A stretch of DNA of 64,000 bases from Bacteroidota bacterium (GCA_018267385.1 JAFDYN010000007.1:310001-374000); one strand, 5' to 3'; positions 53,934 to 63,310 are shown, counted from the first letter of the stretch. Made by a program: numbers and translations. Notes: a model not told the origin generated them from the letters alone.

Positions 53934-54338
53934 ATGCATAAAATAGCTCGTAATGCATTGGGAATTATTATTTTAGAAAAGGAAACTCCTATCGGGCTGC
54001 ATATTAGAAAAAAGCGCCTTGAACTCCAAATGAACCAAGAGGATGTGGCTAAGAAACTGGGCGTTACTGAGTCATGCATCTGGCTTTGGGAGAATCTAGA
54101 GGCAAAACCACAAATCCATTATATGCCTAAAATAATCGCCTTTCTCGGCTACTGTCCGGTAGAGTTTGATATGTCATCGATAGGAAACCGTATTAAGTCC
54201 TACAGATATGTGAATGGTTTAAGTTGTGATTCGCTGGGCTTGCTACTTGGAGTAAAAGGTGGGGCAGTGAGCTACTGGGAAAACGGCGGAATACCGAAAC
54301 CAAAGACCTTAACAAAAATCCAATCGCTCATAGGGTAG
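53934..54338 (+). CDS. XRE-family helix-turn-helix regulator with two HTH units
   Basis: 134 residues from ATG 53934; an upstream ATG at 53910 would begin in yifB-derived DNA. The first HTH is at about 24-50 (IRKKRLELQMNQEDVAKKLG, then VTESCIWLWEN). A second, parallel copy lies at about 88-125 (IGNRIKSYRYVNGLSCDSLG, then VSYWENGG). This double Cro/C1-like layout is common next to mobile elements in Bacteroidota. It is the only plus-strand gene of the island, stands right at the junction and has its own terminator; a role in regulating the island is inferred. Confidence 0.8.
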   Translation: MHKIARNALGIIILEKETPIGLHIRKKRLELQMNQEDVAKKLGVTESCIWLWENLEAKPQIHYMPKIIAFLGYCPVEFDMSSIGNRIKSYRYVNGLSCDSLGLLLGVKGGAVSYWENGGIPKPKTLTKIQSLIG

Positions 54339-54353
54339 CAAATAACTAATATC

Positions 54354-54390
54354 AAAGCGGAAGCCGAAACAGGCCTCCGCTTTTTTATTT
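54354..54390 (+). terminator. Intrinsic terminator of the XRE gene
   Basis: AAAGCGGAAGCC, a 6-base loop, GGCCTCCGC with one mismatch, then TTTTTTATTT, 16 bases after the stop codon. Confidence 0.8.
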
Positions 54391-54465
54391 ATACGCCTTT
54401 GAACCTTTGAAAATGTAGTAACTAGTGTATTTATTGTATTGTCTAACTCGTTACACCGTGCTGGT

Positions 54466-57324
54466 CTAAGAGTTCTCATCCTTCTGAAAAAGATTCTCAG
54501 ATGCTTTCGTGCTTTGATTAAAGTAGTTGAACTTATGTAAATGACCTAGGTGATAGAACAACTTATACACTACTACTCGGTGCTGTAAATATGTAGCCCT
54601 ATTATTTCTACCTGTAATAAATGAGCCACCACAAGGATCAAGGAAATAGCCAGGTCGAGCAGCCATTACATTTCCATCCTTACTGTTCCTTTGTAGGAAC
54701 TCAAATTTTGGAGAATAAAAATTTAGAATTGCATTGATGGTCGACATATAAAATGTGCTCATTTTCTTGTCACACACTCTATCAACGTCATCTCCTTCTT
54801 CTTCGCTCAAAACCTTTTTGTCGATGAAAGCACAAAATGACTTCATATCGATTTTTTCAGGGGAAGACAATAAATCGTTCACGAAAGAAACGACATCTTT
54901 ATCAATCCAAGTTGTTTTTAAAAATCTCATAGCGTCACTGGATAAAACGCTTCTCACTTCTTCGAGCCAACCAGAAAAAGCACTGTCAGTGTTCAGGCTA
55001 TTTAAAACTCTACGAATATCAGCATTGAAAAAATCCTCGTGCTCTTTAAAAACATTGAAGTCAGAAACTTGGTAGATTTCTAGTAAATCTTCTCTTGTGA
55101 GACGGGGAGTTCTGGTTATTAAAATCTTTAGAAGGCCAAGCCTAAACGAAAGAGTAAGGAAATAGGTGTCATTAACTTTGTTAGGCGCATCGAAAACGTG
55201 CCCGGATTGGAAGAAATGATTCCACCGTACCTGACAAAACAGTTCAAAGTTATTATCAAAACACACCTGCAGATTCATATAATCTGTAATAAGGTATCTT
55301 AATGTCTCCGAACTCATTGAATTTAGAACATCTGGATAATCCAGTTTCGATTCCAATAAATCAAATACTCCAAACACATTTGGGCCATTCTCTTGTTCCG
55401 GGAAAAAGGCATGTACCAAATTGGGAAGATTAAACTCAATCCCAGCAGATTGGTATAGCAACACTAATCTTCGCATTAGATCATTTTCTTCAACGCTGGG
55501 CTTACCTTTACTAAACAAGTCATCACAAAACTTCTCTATCGAAAAACTAAGAGACTCGTGTGATGCCATAGTTGAATAAATGTACGGCTGAATGATATAC
55601 AGAAAATTCATTGCGAGAGTATCGTGGGAACTCATTATCCTGCTATTACCACGAACATTTAAAAAGGAGATGTTATTGCTTTCACGCTCACGGCTGATAT
55701 TATTCAAAGCTTTGTAACATGAATCGTAACCAGATATCAGGTTATGTATACCACCGGAATAGTCAGTATTAACTTCGGGAATCTCCCATGTCCAATAACT
55801 TTGATAAAATCTATTATGATAGCCAACATCCAAATTACTACAAATAGTTTCAAGAATTTTGACCAGTCTCAAAACAGGGTACCCTTCTTTACCCTTGTTC
55901 TGATAATATAAATCGACGGTATTGATGATACAGTTTTTGATATGCGGCTCCAATTCAATATAGAAGACAAACATATCTGGCGAGAGAATTGCGTTATTGT
56001 AGTTAGCTAATATTCGTAATAACTTTTCGGAAAGAGGTTTTGGCAACCACAATGCTTTGATCTGTTCTTTGAGCTTATCAAACGCGTCACTTTTGACAGT
56101 ATAATTTTGAAGGCATGAGTGGAACTCAAAATGGTTGTCAGGAATAAAATCGTTTTCATTTCCTAACTCAAATCCAACTGTAGTATATGTTTCTCGTACA
56201 TGTTTCCTTAGAGAGTCTGCTGTTTTTGACTCTGGATTAGGGAAGGTCTTTCTAAAGTAATACTCAGGGAATTCAAAGGTATTAGCATCCTGTGGCACCT
56301 TTACCTCTTTCTTAACTAGTAAATCGCCTTTACCAGCTATGAGAAATTTTTCATCAAACTCAGAATCGGAGTTATCATCCTCTATTTTAGAAATGATCTC
56401 GATTACTTTCTGAGTATGGCCTGGCTTAATATTCCATCGAGAGAAAAAAGTGACTTTCTCATTTTTAATTGGTTCAACGACCTTCTTTGAAAATTGAGAA
56501 TCGTCTGTGTAATAGTCAAAATGAAAACCAAACGATGTAAATGTGCTTTCAAAAAGATGGTTATCAATTATGTTTGCATCCAACTTTTTAGGGGCTAACT
56601 CTCCATTCTCGTCGCGCTCATGATCGGCCATGTATTGCAATAAGGAATTAGAGATTAACTCTTCAGCAAATTCGATAGTATCGACAGCCTGCCTAAATTT
56701 TAGATTACGAATAAGGACAACTATTTTTCTGAGAAGATCAATGCTGTTACTTTTTGCAACTATAATGAGCTCGTGGTAAGAAAAAGACTCTAGAACATTG
56801 ACTTTGATAATCTGTTCATCAGTATATGCATAGGTGCGGACAATACTTTCTATTTTTGCTTTTACAGTATCAAGAAATTTTATGCCATTACCTACTAGGA
56901 GAGCGCTACTCAACTTTAGTTGCGTGATGGATACATAGGGAAGTGACGACTTGGGATCTGGAACAGTGCCATGTTGAATTTGAATTGGATTCAAACCTAG
57001 GATTACACGGTAATCAAAGTTTTGCATTTCACCATGACTTTGACTAACGACAGAGTCTATTCTTGGACTGAATTCTCTAGTGCCAAATTCCCAATCGTCA
57101 ACATTACTGAGAATACAGATGTCATACTTCCCCCATAGATAATAGACATCAGGATTATATAAATCCTCATAGGTTCTAACATCTTCTCCTGAGTAATCAG
57201 CTAGTCCTTTTCGATAGGGATCAAAGAGTCGTTCTTTTATTTCTTTTTTTACAAACTCCTTTTGGTTCTGAAAAGGTATGGAGCTAAACCCAATGAATAC
57301 TCCTTTTTTGTCTATGTCAATCAT
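54466..57324 (-). CDS. Large protein of unknown function, candidate system component (952 residues)
   Basis: Not recognised. No signal peptide or membrane span, so probably cytoplasmic. The N-terminal 345 residues contain three segments with a similar look, a strand ending in a small turn followed by a strand with a helix before it: GKYDICILSNVDD (65-77), SFSYHELIIVAKSNSIDLLRKI (180-201) and IAGKGDLLVKKEV (329-341), the last preceded by FFSRWNIKPGHTQKVIEIISKI (293-314). They recall ferredoxin-like AsnC/Lrp ligand-binding folds, so a small-molecule or protein sensor is possible. The remaining 600 residues are mainly helical. The gene follows the 182-residue protein gene but behind a strong terminator hairpin 7 bases from its ATG. 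AT-rich. Confidence 0.6.
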   Translation of the reverse strand: MIDIDKKGVFIGFSSIPFQNQKEFVKKEIKERLFDPYRKGLADYSGEDVRTYEDLYNPDVYYLWGKYDICILSNVDDWEFGTREFSPRIDSVVSQSHGEMQNFDYRVILGLNPIQIQHGTVPDPKSSLPYVSITQLKLSSALLVGNGIKFLDTVKAKIESIVRTYAYTDEQIIKVNVLESFSYHELIIVAKSNSIDLLRKIVVLIRNLKFRQAVDTIEFAEELISNSLLQYMADHERDENGELAPKKLDANIIDNHLFESTFTSFGFHFDYYTDDSQFSKKVVEPIKNEKVTFFSRWNIKPGHTQKVIEIISKIEDDNSDSEFDEKFLIAGKGDLLVKKEVKVPQDANTFEFPEYYFRKTFPNPESKTADSLRKHVRETYTTVGFELGNENDFIPDNHFEFHSCLQNYTVKSDAFDKLKEQIKALWLPKPLSEKLLRILANYNNAILSPDMFVFYIELEPHIKNCIINTVDLYYQNKGKEGYPVLRLVKILETICSNLDVGYHNRFYQSYWTWEIPEVNTDYSGGIHNLISGYDSCYKALNNISRERESNNISFLNVRGNSRIMSSHDTLAMNFLYIIQPYIYSTMASHESLSFSIEKFCDDLFSKGKPSVEENDLMRRLVLLYQSAGIEFNLPNLVHAFFPEQENGPNVFGVFDLLESKLDYPDVLNSMSSETLRYLITDYMNLQVCFDNNFELFCQVRWNHFFQSGHVFDAPNKVNDTYFLTLSFRLGLLKILITRTPRLTREDLLEIYQVSDFNVFKEHEDFFNADIRRVLNSLNTDSAFSGWLEEVRSVLSSDAMRFLKTTWIDKDVVSFVNDLLSSPEKIDMKSFCAFIDKKVLSEEEGDDVDRVCDKKMSTFYMSTINAILNFYSPKFEFLQRNSKDGNVMAARPGYFLDPCGGSFITGRNNRATYLQHRVVVYKLFYHLGHLHKFNYFNQSTKASENLFQKDENS

Positions 57325-57352
57325 AAAAAAACCCTCATAATGTTATGAGGGT
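57325..57352 (-). terminator. Terminator-like hairpin abutting the 952-residue gene
   Basis: On the minus strand AACCCTCATAA-CA-TTATGAGGGTT, an 11-bp perfect stem, followed by T residues that run into the ATG at 57324. It ends the 182-residue protein gene but also occupies the place of the 5' leader of the next gene. Confidence 0.8.
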
Positions 57353-57373
57353 TGAATATAAGTATTTTGATGT

Positions 57374-57922
57374 CTATTTACGTTTTTTCCTAATGTTCTT
57401 TTCTTCATTTCCTATAGGGGATAAAACGTCCCTGAATCCATACGTAGTAACAGTATTGCGTATACGAGCGTAATCCTTTTTGAACGCAATTCTGCGATGA
57501 GGCGCGACGATAAATTCTTCTTTGAAAATAGCATTGACTTGATCAGCATACGGCAGACCGGCAATCCCTTCTTCAAAAGAGGTCAGTTGGTCCATCAAAG
57601 GGCCTTGCATGTTTTTAATCGTTAAACCAGATATTTCCGAGATGCGATTAGAAAACGTAGAGATATAGTTTACCCAATAGTCGATTATTTCCTGTGCATT
57701 GATAGTGCTCAGAAGTGAGTTGCGGTAAACCAGGTAGCTAAGAATCTTAAACTCGATGTAGAGCGAAAATAGTTCTGAACCGAGAGGGAAGTTCTTCTTT
57801 TTAGTATCGGCGTTCTGACCGATAGTAATATCATCATAAGATTTCCGCAGTTGGTACAAAAGCTCCTCGCGATCAACTTTTTCAATGATCGTGGTAAGAA
57901 GGTTATTGTTTATGCTGTTCAT
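57374..57922 (-). CDS. Helical protein of unknown function (182 residues)
   Basis: Not recognised. Predominantly alpha-helical by residue pattern (LLTTIIEKVDREELLYQLRKSY at the start; a central ELFSLYIEFKILSYLVYRNSLL segment of high hydrophobicity that is amphipathic rather than membrane-spanning), with a basic tail (EEKNIRKKRK). It could be a small adaptor or antitoxin-like partner for a neighbour. A perfect -7 element and a palindromic candidate operator lie upstream, so it seems to be the first gene of its own transcript. Confidence 0.6.
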   Translation of the reverse strand: MNSINNNLLTTIIEKVDREELLYQLRKSYDDITIGQNADTKKKNFPLGSELFSLYIEFKILSYLVYRNSLLSTINAQEIIDYWVNYISTFSNRISEISGLTIKNMQGPLMDQLTSFEEGIAGLPYADQVNAIFKEEFIVAPHRRIAFKKDYARIRNTVTTYGFRDVLSPIGNEEKNIRKKRK

Positions 57923-57993
57923 GACTGAATTTTTCTATAGTGTACCAAGCGGTTCTCGCCATGTCCATACATATAGGTTTTAAATAGGTCGGG

Positions 57994-58001
57994 CAAACAT
58001 A
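57994..58001 (-). promoter_or_regulatory. -7 element upstream of the 182-residue protein gene
   Basis: TATGTTTG on the minus strand, a full TAnnTTTG match, 71 bases before the ATG at 57922. No TTTG at -33; instead a palindrome covers that region. Confidence 0.45.
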
Positions 58002-58019
58002 CCCTTAAATTGGCACTTT

Positions 58020-58038
58020 TTGTACACATTGTGAATAA
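58020..58038. promoter_or_regulatory. Imperfect palindrome, candidate operator
   Basis: TTGTACAC-ATT-GTGAATAA: six of eight positions of the half-sites are complementary. It lies 18 bases upstream of the -7 element, where a regulator would control polymerase entry. The XRE protein of the same island is a possible binder (inference). Confidence 0.35.
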
Positions 58039-58104
58039 CTATTTATGGGGGTTTTGAATATTATACTTATACCGGTTAAATTTGTTTCAAAATGTTGATA
58101 ATCA

Positions 58105-59970
58105 TTAGGATTCTGAAAACACGTAGCGTCCAGAAAAATCGACATGTGCAATAGTTTCTAGCTCCTTTACCTTCAGAATTCTCAGTTCTTGTTCAAATTC
58201 GATGCCTAACGTCACATCGTCCAGTTGAGGATAAAAGTCAGGTAGTTGCTGATCGAATCGAGGTAATGAAATCTTATTTTTAGTAAGAAAGTAGTTGATT
58301 TTCAAGCCCAATAGCTCTTCATACCGACTACGATATTCATCCTCCAGCAGGCATGAAAGGGGATCGACAAATAACGGATAGTAGATAGTATTCCCCTTTG
58401 CATCATGCAGCCCTTTCTGAATCCGAATTGCCACACTCTCCCGCTCAGGCCCGAAGTCTAGTTCATCTGTAAATATTACATCGAACAAAATGGTAACCTT
58501 ATCCGTAACCATTTTAGCCTCCTTCACATACATATTTCTTGTTGGTACACTCGCCGGAGCACCATCGGTTTTCGTAGCAGCTGGGTCTTCTAATTTGAGT
58601 CCCGGATAATCTGGACGCATCATCTGCTTAGGCATCTTAACAAACTTACTAACCTCACTAAGCACGAACGTATCATCTAACTGCTTTAGTATTGCTAGCA
58701 AACTGTCGTTAACAAAACATCGCATTTTAGCCTTTAGGTTATTGTACGATTCTGCTAGTCCTTGATTTGTTTCGTATGAATCGAAGTTTGGCTTCGATTC
58801 AATAATCGGAGCGCCTAGGTTGATCTCAGTTGTGTCCTTTAACCCACCATTCTTCTTTTCTTTACCAGCTAAACGAAACTGACCATCGGTACGAAGATAA
58901 ATGTCTCTAGTTATCTCCACTTTATCCGTGTCTTTAGAATTTGTGACTACTTCATAGGTGTAAAAGAAAGGTCTATCATTTGCGCCATATTCATTTAAGT
59001 GAGCACCACCGCCAACAAAATTAGGTAAGTCGTTGTAGTAGTTATTATGAATGTCTTCGGATTCGACTGGATGAGTATGACCACAAATCAGTAAATGACA
59101 TTTGCCACTTAGATATTTGTAAAATCCAGAGCCTCGTAAATCCTTTATGTAGTTTCTCTCGAAAGGATGCAAATGTGTTTCCGGGTGATGGAAGACTAGG
59201 ATATTAATTTTTTTATTATCAAGCTTCTCAATTGCTTCAATGATTTTTTCGTTTTTATAGAAACCGAGTTGCTGCGTTTTATTCTCAGATACATTAAGCA
59301 TTCCTGATAAGAAGGAAACTCTTTCCTTACCTTCCTTGTCCAAAACGATTTGTGAAGCTTTATCATAAAATACCCCACCATACTGCAAAGCTAGGCTTTC
59401 ATACATCGCAGTATTTTCATTTTTTATGTCTTCGATTATTGACTTTTCAAAGCGCTCTAATGCTACACCATTAATCTGTGAAAGCCATGATGAATTCAAA
59501 ACAACGAATCGAACATTATCGAACTCTTTATATACAGTAAGTAATTCGTTAGGGTTCCATTTGCTGTCAATCTCACTTACGTACGACGTGAAAATTGAAT
59601 CTTTATATGCGTCAGAGAATAAATATTCCTGACCTTTTGTATGATCTGTCCTAACCTCGTGATGTTGCTCCGGCAGTATGTCTGTTCGTATGTCGTGGTT
59701 ACCTGGACAAAAAATGATATTGGCAGCCGGAATACCCAAATCAGTATCGAGGTTAGCCAACCATTTCTTTGCATAGGTGAGATTATGCTCTGCACAACGA
59801 TCACCAAAATCTCCGGTTAGAAGTAGAAAATCAATTTGTCCTTTAAATTCATCAACGAGATATTTCCGCAACGCAGTATGAAATTCAATACGCTCAGTGT
59901 TATTCATATATTTTGTATCCTCCTTCGACACAAAATGAAAATCGGTTACATGTAGAATTCTAAACTTCAT
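58105..59970 (-). CDS. Calcineurin-like metallophosphoesterase with unknown C-terminal domain
   Basis: 621 residues. The phosphoesterase motifs are complete and in order: D10-x-H12 (HVTDFHF), GD at 53-54 (LLTGDFGDR), GNHD at 90-93, FHHPE (H262/H263) and GHTH at 298-301. The catalytic domain ends near 345; about 275 further residues contain no domain I recognise. Such enzymes hydrolyse phosphodiesters in nucleotides or nucleic acids; conflict systems use them as effectors. There is no signal peptide. The gene lies in the AT-rich cargo between the ATPase and the 182-residue gene, on the same strand. Confidence 0.85.
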   Translation of the reverse strand: MKFRILHVTDFHFVSKEDTKYMNNTERIEFHTALRKYLVDEFKGQIDFLLLTGDFGDRCAEHNLTYAKKWLANLDTDLGIPAANIIFCPGNHDIRTDILPEQHHEVRTDHTKGQEYLFSDAYKDSIFTSYVSEIDSKWNPNELLTVYKEFDNVRFVVLNSSWLSQINGVALERFEKSIIEDIKNENTAMYESLALQYGGVFYDKASQIVLDKEGKERVSFLSGMLNVSENKTQQLGFYKNEKIIEAIEKLDNKKINILVFHHPETHLHPFERNYIKDLRGSGFYKYLSGKCHLLICGHTHPVESEDIHNNYYNDLPNFVGGGAHLNEYGANDRPFFYTYEVVTNSKDTDKVEITRDIYLRTDGQFRLAGKEKKNGGLKDTTEINLGAPIIESKPNFDSYETNQGLAESYNNLKAKMRCFVNDSLLAILKQLDDTFVLSEVSKFVKMPKQMMRPDYPGLKLEDPAATKTDGAPASVPTRNMYVKEAKMVTDKVTILFDVIFTDELDFGPERESVAIRIQKGLHDAKGNTIYYPLFVDPLSCLLEDEYRSRYEELLGLKINYFLTKNKISLPRFDQQLPDFYPQLDDVTLGIEFEQELRILKVKELETIAHVDFSGRYVFSES

Positions 59971-60075
59971 AGATAATACTATTGGTCCTTGCAGTATAAA
60001 AAAGATTAATATTTATTTTCTTAACACTAAGATTACATTTTTTTTGATTTATGCGAATAGGAAACCAATAGCTGT

Positions 60076-60252
60076 TTATATCCTGTGCAGAAAAACAATC
60101 ACAAGAAAATTATGCTTTATACTTTCTAATTTTAGCTTCTTAGTATTCCTCAGAGAAAGGTTTGAGCAAGCTTCAAGCAGACCTTTTTTGTTTTGCACGG
60201 CTATTACTGATTGCCTGAATAATTCAATCATTAATAACTTTTTAAACTTCAT
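60076..60252 (-). CDS. Possible small basic protein (58 codons), weak
   Basis: A frame starting at an ATG that overlaps the end of the ATPase gene (GATGAAGTTTAA contains both) and reading MKFKKLLMIELFRQ... with many Lys and Ile. Otherwise the 270-base gap between ATPase and phosphoesterase genes is AT-rich and holds nothing else I can name. The overlap would permit translational coupling, but the composition does not differ from random AT-rich DNA. Confidence 0.2.
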   Translation of the reverse strand: MKFKKLLMIELFRQSVIAVQNKKGLLEACSNLSLRNTKKLKLESIKHNFLVIVFLHRI

Positions 60253-63200
60253 CAGATTTAGAATCCAGCAGAGATTTTGTAATGAAATCCCGCTTATTCT
60301 TATTTTCTTCCTCACTGACTACATCATACTTAATTTTGACGCGGTACCCTTTAATTCGTTGGACAGAGTTTTCAGACTCTTGGATCAAGCTGTCTAGAAA
60401 CGTTATGAATGTTTCGGGGCCTAATACCAATAATTTTTTCACCATATCATTTGAAAGTCTTTGATGAGCTTGATATTGTATGCGCTCCGCAATCTTTGGA
60501 TCTTTGATATATGAAACTACGTAGTCTACTCCGGCTGTTAAGCATTTCTCTATATTGTGTAGTTCCCAGTCAACTGCGGTCGTAACTCTGATTTCGCACG
60601 CTATTCTTTTTCCACCGCGCTCCAGCAAAACATCAATTCGACCTGATCCGTCAGGTGTCGGCTCTTCAATCTTAGCGGTAAATCCTCTTGCTTCCGCCAT
60701 CTTCTTAATATATACCTGTGTGTAGCGGTGCTCTGTTAACTCTTGTTTCTCTATGAGCTTCCGCTTAGTCTTGCTCTCCGTTATTTCAACCGCCTTAACA
60801 GGCTCTTCAATTTCAGGAATAACAACCTCCTCAATAGGCTCAATTACCGGAATGTCGGAAACTACAACTTCAGGCTTCTTTTCCTCCTGTGCTTCCTTCT
60901 GTACAACCACCTTTTCATCTCTCAAATATTCAAGCGACTTCTCAACCTCGCTCTTAGGCGTTCCATATCTCTCGCGTGAATGCTCTATAACCCTCGTAGC
61001 CGTTTCAAGAGCAACGCTCTGGTCGATGCTCTTCAACTGTAGCGTAGACATCGTAAAATCAAACTCAGGACGCTCTATTCTCGCTATGGCCTGACCGACT
61101 CCTAAGTTCTGTATATCCTGCGCCTCAAACGAAGAAAAGCCGTCCGCGAATCTTTTTGCATCAATGTCTCCGACTCTGAAACATACCCGCGTTCCGGCAT
61201 TAGCAACCACCGAGTTTGCAAGCTCGGTATCATACTTCTGCAACTGGCTCATGTCCTGATGGGCGAGAATACAGCCTAAACCATACTTGCGTGTACCAGA
61301 AAGGATAGACGACATGGACGGCGTAATGAAGTTCTGAAACTCATCGATGTAGAGATAGAAACTGTTACGGCTCTCCTTGCTCTTTGCCTGTCTCGCCATA
61401 GCTCCCTGATATATCTTGGACACGAAGAATGTTCCTAAGAGATAGCTGTTCTCTGTGCCTATCAATCCCTGCGAGAGCTTAATCAACAGTATCTTCTTGC
61501 CATCCATGAGTGCCTCGAAGTCTATGCTCTTCTTCTGCGCTACCATGTTCCGTATCAGCTTCGGTCGCAGAAAGGAGTCCAGCCTTGTGAGGATAGAACC
61601 GATGGAATTGGATTTAAGCAACGGATATTCCTTCTGCCAGTAGTACACAACGCTTGGGTCGGTAACGGTTTTCAAGAACTGTTCTCGGTACGGTCGTTCT
61701 ATCAAAAAGCGGCGTAGGTCGATCAGCGTCCCGCCCTCGGTGCTCTCAACAAAGGCTAGGATAGCATTGGCAAGTACAGAGTACATCTGATCCCCGAAGC
61801 TGGTGGAGAGCCGTTTGAAAACTGCTACTAAGTCAGAAGCAAGTATTTCCTTTTCTATGTCGGAGTGCGCTGAGAGGATATTGAAGCCCACAGGGTGCTC
61901 CGCGTCCGAGGGGTCTATCAGTATCACATCATCAAGCCTATTATCTGGGATATAGGGGAGTATGCCCTCCAAAAGATCGCCGTGCGGGTCCAAAACGGCA
62001 AGACCATTGCCTAGAAGAATATCCTGTACAATACAGGATTGAAGCAAGGTGGACTTACCTGTGCCTGTCGCGCCTATGACGTGCATGTGCTTTAATCGCT
62101 GTTCTGGGCTGAGCGTTACGATTCCTTCAAAGTCTTGATGTTGATTTGAGCCGAGGCAGAAATCATTACCCCACGCAATATTCGGAGCGCGTTTTGTTTT
62201 GCTGATATTTGTTTCCAGTTTTTTCGCCGAAACCGAAACAGGGTAATGGACAACTGTTGCAAGCTCTTTGGCATTCAGAAGCATTCCAGCCCGTCTACTT
62301 CTTCTTAAAAGAATATCTTCAAAATGCTCTTCCTTCTGATAGTATGAACTATTAAGGGTTATAAATTTGTTCGATGAACTTTGCGTGCATTTGATAAATG
62401 TATTTGCTAATGATATGACAGTCTGACTTGCCTTATCAAGAGTACTATCCTGGGCTACAATTCGTATGCTTGTCGCAAACAAAGGAGAGGCAACTTTTTC
62501 CATAGCGAGCGTAGGCATCTCAGGCGCATTGATGAATGCCGATTCTCCTTTTCCATCTGTGACAGAATCCATAATACATCCTGCCCAGGGATTTACGGTG
62601 CCTTTAAACATAATTTGTATAACGGCTTGTCCTTCCCCATGAAAGCTATCTAAAACCCCATATAGCCCGGTTAGGGGATCAGAATCAAATCTATCGGTTG
62701 TCGCCACCGGACGCATAAATTCTTCCGCAAGCCCGACATCCACGACTGCAATTGCTTTATCCAAGTCAAGTATATTGTGCAAATAGCTCGTGCCAGACTG
62801 AATAATAACAGTGGGGAAATAAGCTTTAACCTGAGCCTCCACGTATGCCGTATCAGATTCCCGGCAAACCACTTGGATCCTTATAAGGTCATTCCAAGCT
62901 ACAATCTCAAAGCAAAGTTGATTTCGCGTATTGGAGAGCATGGTAAGAAAGCGCTCTACATCTATCCCTTTAAACGTACGTTCACCGTTGGGAAAGGATA
63001 TAGAAAAACTTTCCAGCGCTTCTTGTGACTGCAGGGGATATGCTTGTACAGAATTTTCAACTTCCTCAGAAAGTTCTTCTATTTTAGGTGTTATAGCATT
63101 TTTGAATGCAGAAATTGCCTTTGAAAAGATGGATGGTCTGTAGCTATCATCTATGGGAGTTAATGAGCCACTAAACAATACAGGAAAGAATGGTACGAAT

Positions 63201-63304
63201 TCCGGTTCAAGTTCTACAGGAGTATTAAATACATACCAACCTCGCCCGAGCCGCTCCCATAGATAGAAGTTCTCAGTTATCTGATCTGCTCTTGATGGGT
63301 GCAC
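60242..63304 (-). CDS. VirD4/HerA-like DNA-translocation ATPase fused to a PD-(D/E)xK-like nuclease domain
   Basis: 1020 residues. N-terminal part (1-370) is of unknown fold, without membrane helices. The P-loop ATPase has Walker A GATGTGKS (411-418), AVLDPHGDLLEGIL (436-449) and Walker B YLYIDEFQNF (650-659), followed by GLGCILAHQDMSQLQ, the TraG/TraD C-terminal pattern. An acidic linker (about 800-845) leads to a domain with GSGRIDVLLERGGKRIACEIR (887-907): D891, E904 and R906 in place of the usual lysine, a restriction-endonuclease-like layout. The reading is a coupling-type ATPase that pumps DNA. The membrane anchor may be supplied by the preceding 172-residue gene, 6 bases away. Confidence 0.85.
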   Translation of the reverse strand: MHPSRADQITENFYLWERLGRGWYVFNTPVELEPEFVPFFPVLFSGSLTPIDDSYRPSIFSKAISAFKNAITPKIEELSEEVENSVQAYPLQSQEALESFSISFPNGERTFKGIDVERFLTMLSNTRNQLCFEIVAWNDLIRIQVVCRESDTAYVEAQVKAYFPTVIIQSGTSYLHNILDLDKAIAVVDVGLAEEFMRPVATTDRFDSDPLTGLYGVLDSFHGEGQAVIQIMFKGTVNPWAGCIMDSVTDGKGESAFINAPEMPTLAMEKVASPLFATSIRIVAQDSTLDKASQTVISLANTFIKCTQSSSNKFITLNSSYYQKEEHFEDILLRRSRRAGMLLNAKELATVVHYPVSVSAKKLETNISKTKRAPNIAWGNDFCLGSNQHQDFEGIVTLSPEQRLKHMHVIGATGTGKSTLLQSCIVQDILLGNGLAVLDPHGDLLEGILPYIPDNRLDDVILIDPSDAEHPVGFNILSAHSDIEKEILASDLVAVFKRLSTSFGDQMYSVLANAILAFVESTEGGTLIDLRRFLIERPYREQFLKTVTDPSVVYYWQKEYPLLKSNSIGSILTRLDSFLRPKLIRNMVAQKKSIDFEALMDGKKILLIKLSQGLIGTENSYLLGTFFVSKIYQGAMARQAKSKESRNSFYLYIDEFQNFITPSMSSILSGTRKYGLGCILAHQDMSQLQKYDTELANSVVANAGTRVCFRVGDIDAKRFADGFSSFEAQDIQNLGVGQAIARIERPEFDFTMSTLQLKSIDQSVALETATRVIEHSRERYGTPKSEVEKSLEYLRDEKVVVQKEAQEEKKPEVVVSDIPVIEPIEEVVIPEIEEPVKAVEITESKTKRKLIEKQELTEHRYTQVYIKKMAEARGFTAKIEEPTPDGSGRIDVLLERGGKRIACEIRVTTAVDWELHNIEKCLTAGVDYVVSYIKDPKIAERIQYQAHQRLSNDMVKKLLVLGPETFITFLDSLIQESENSVQRIKGYRVKIKYDVVSEEENKNKRDFITKSLLDSKSDEV

Positions 63305-63310
63305 AGAATC

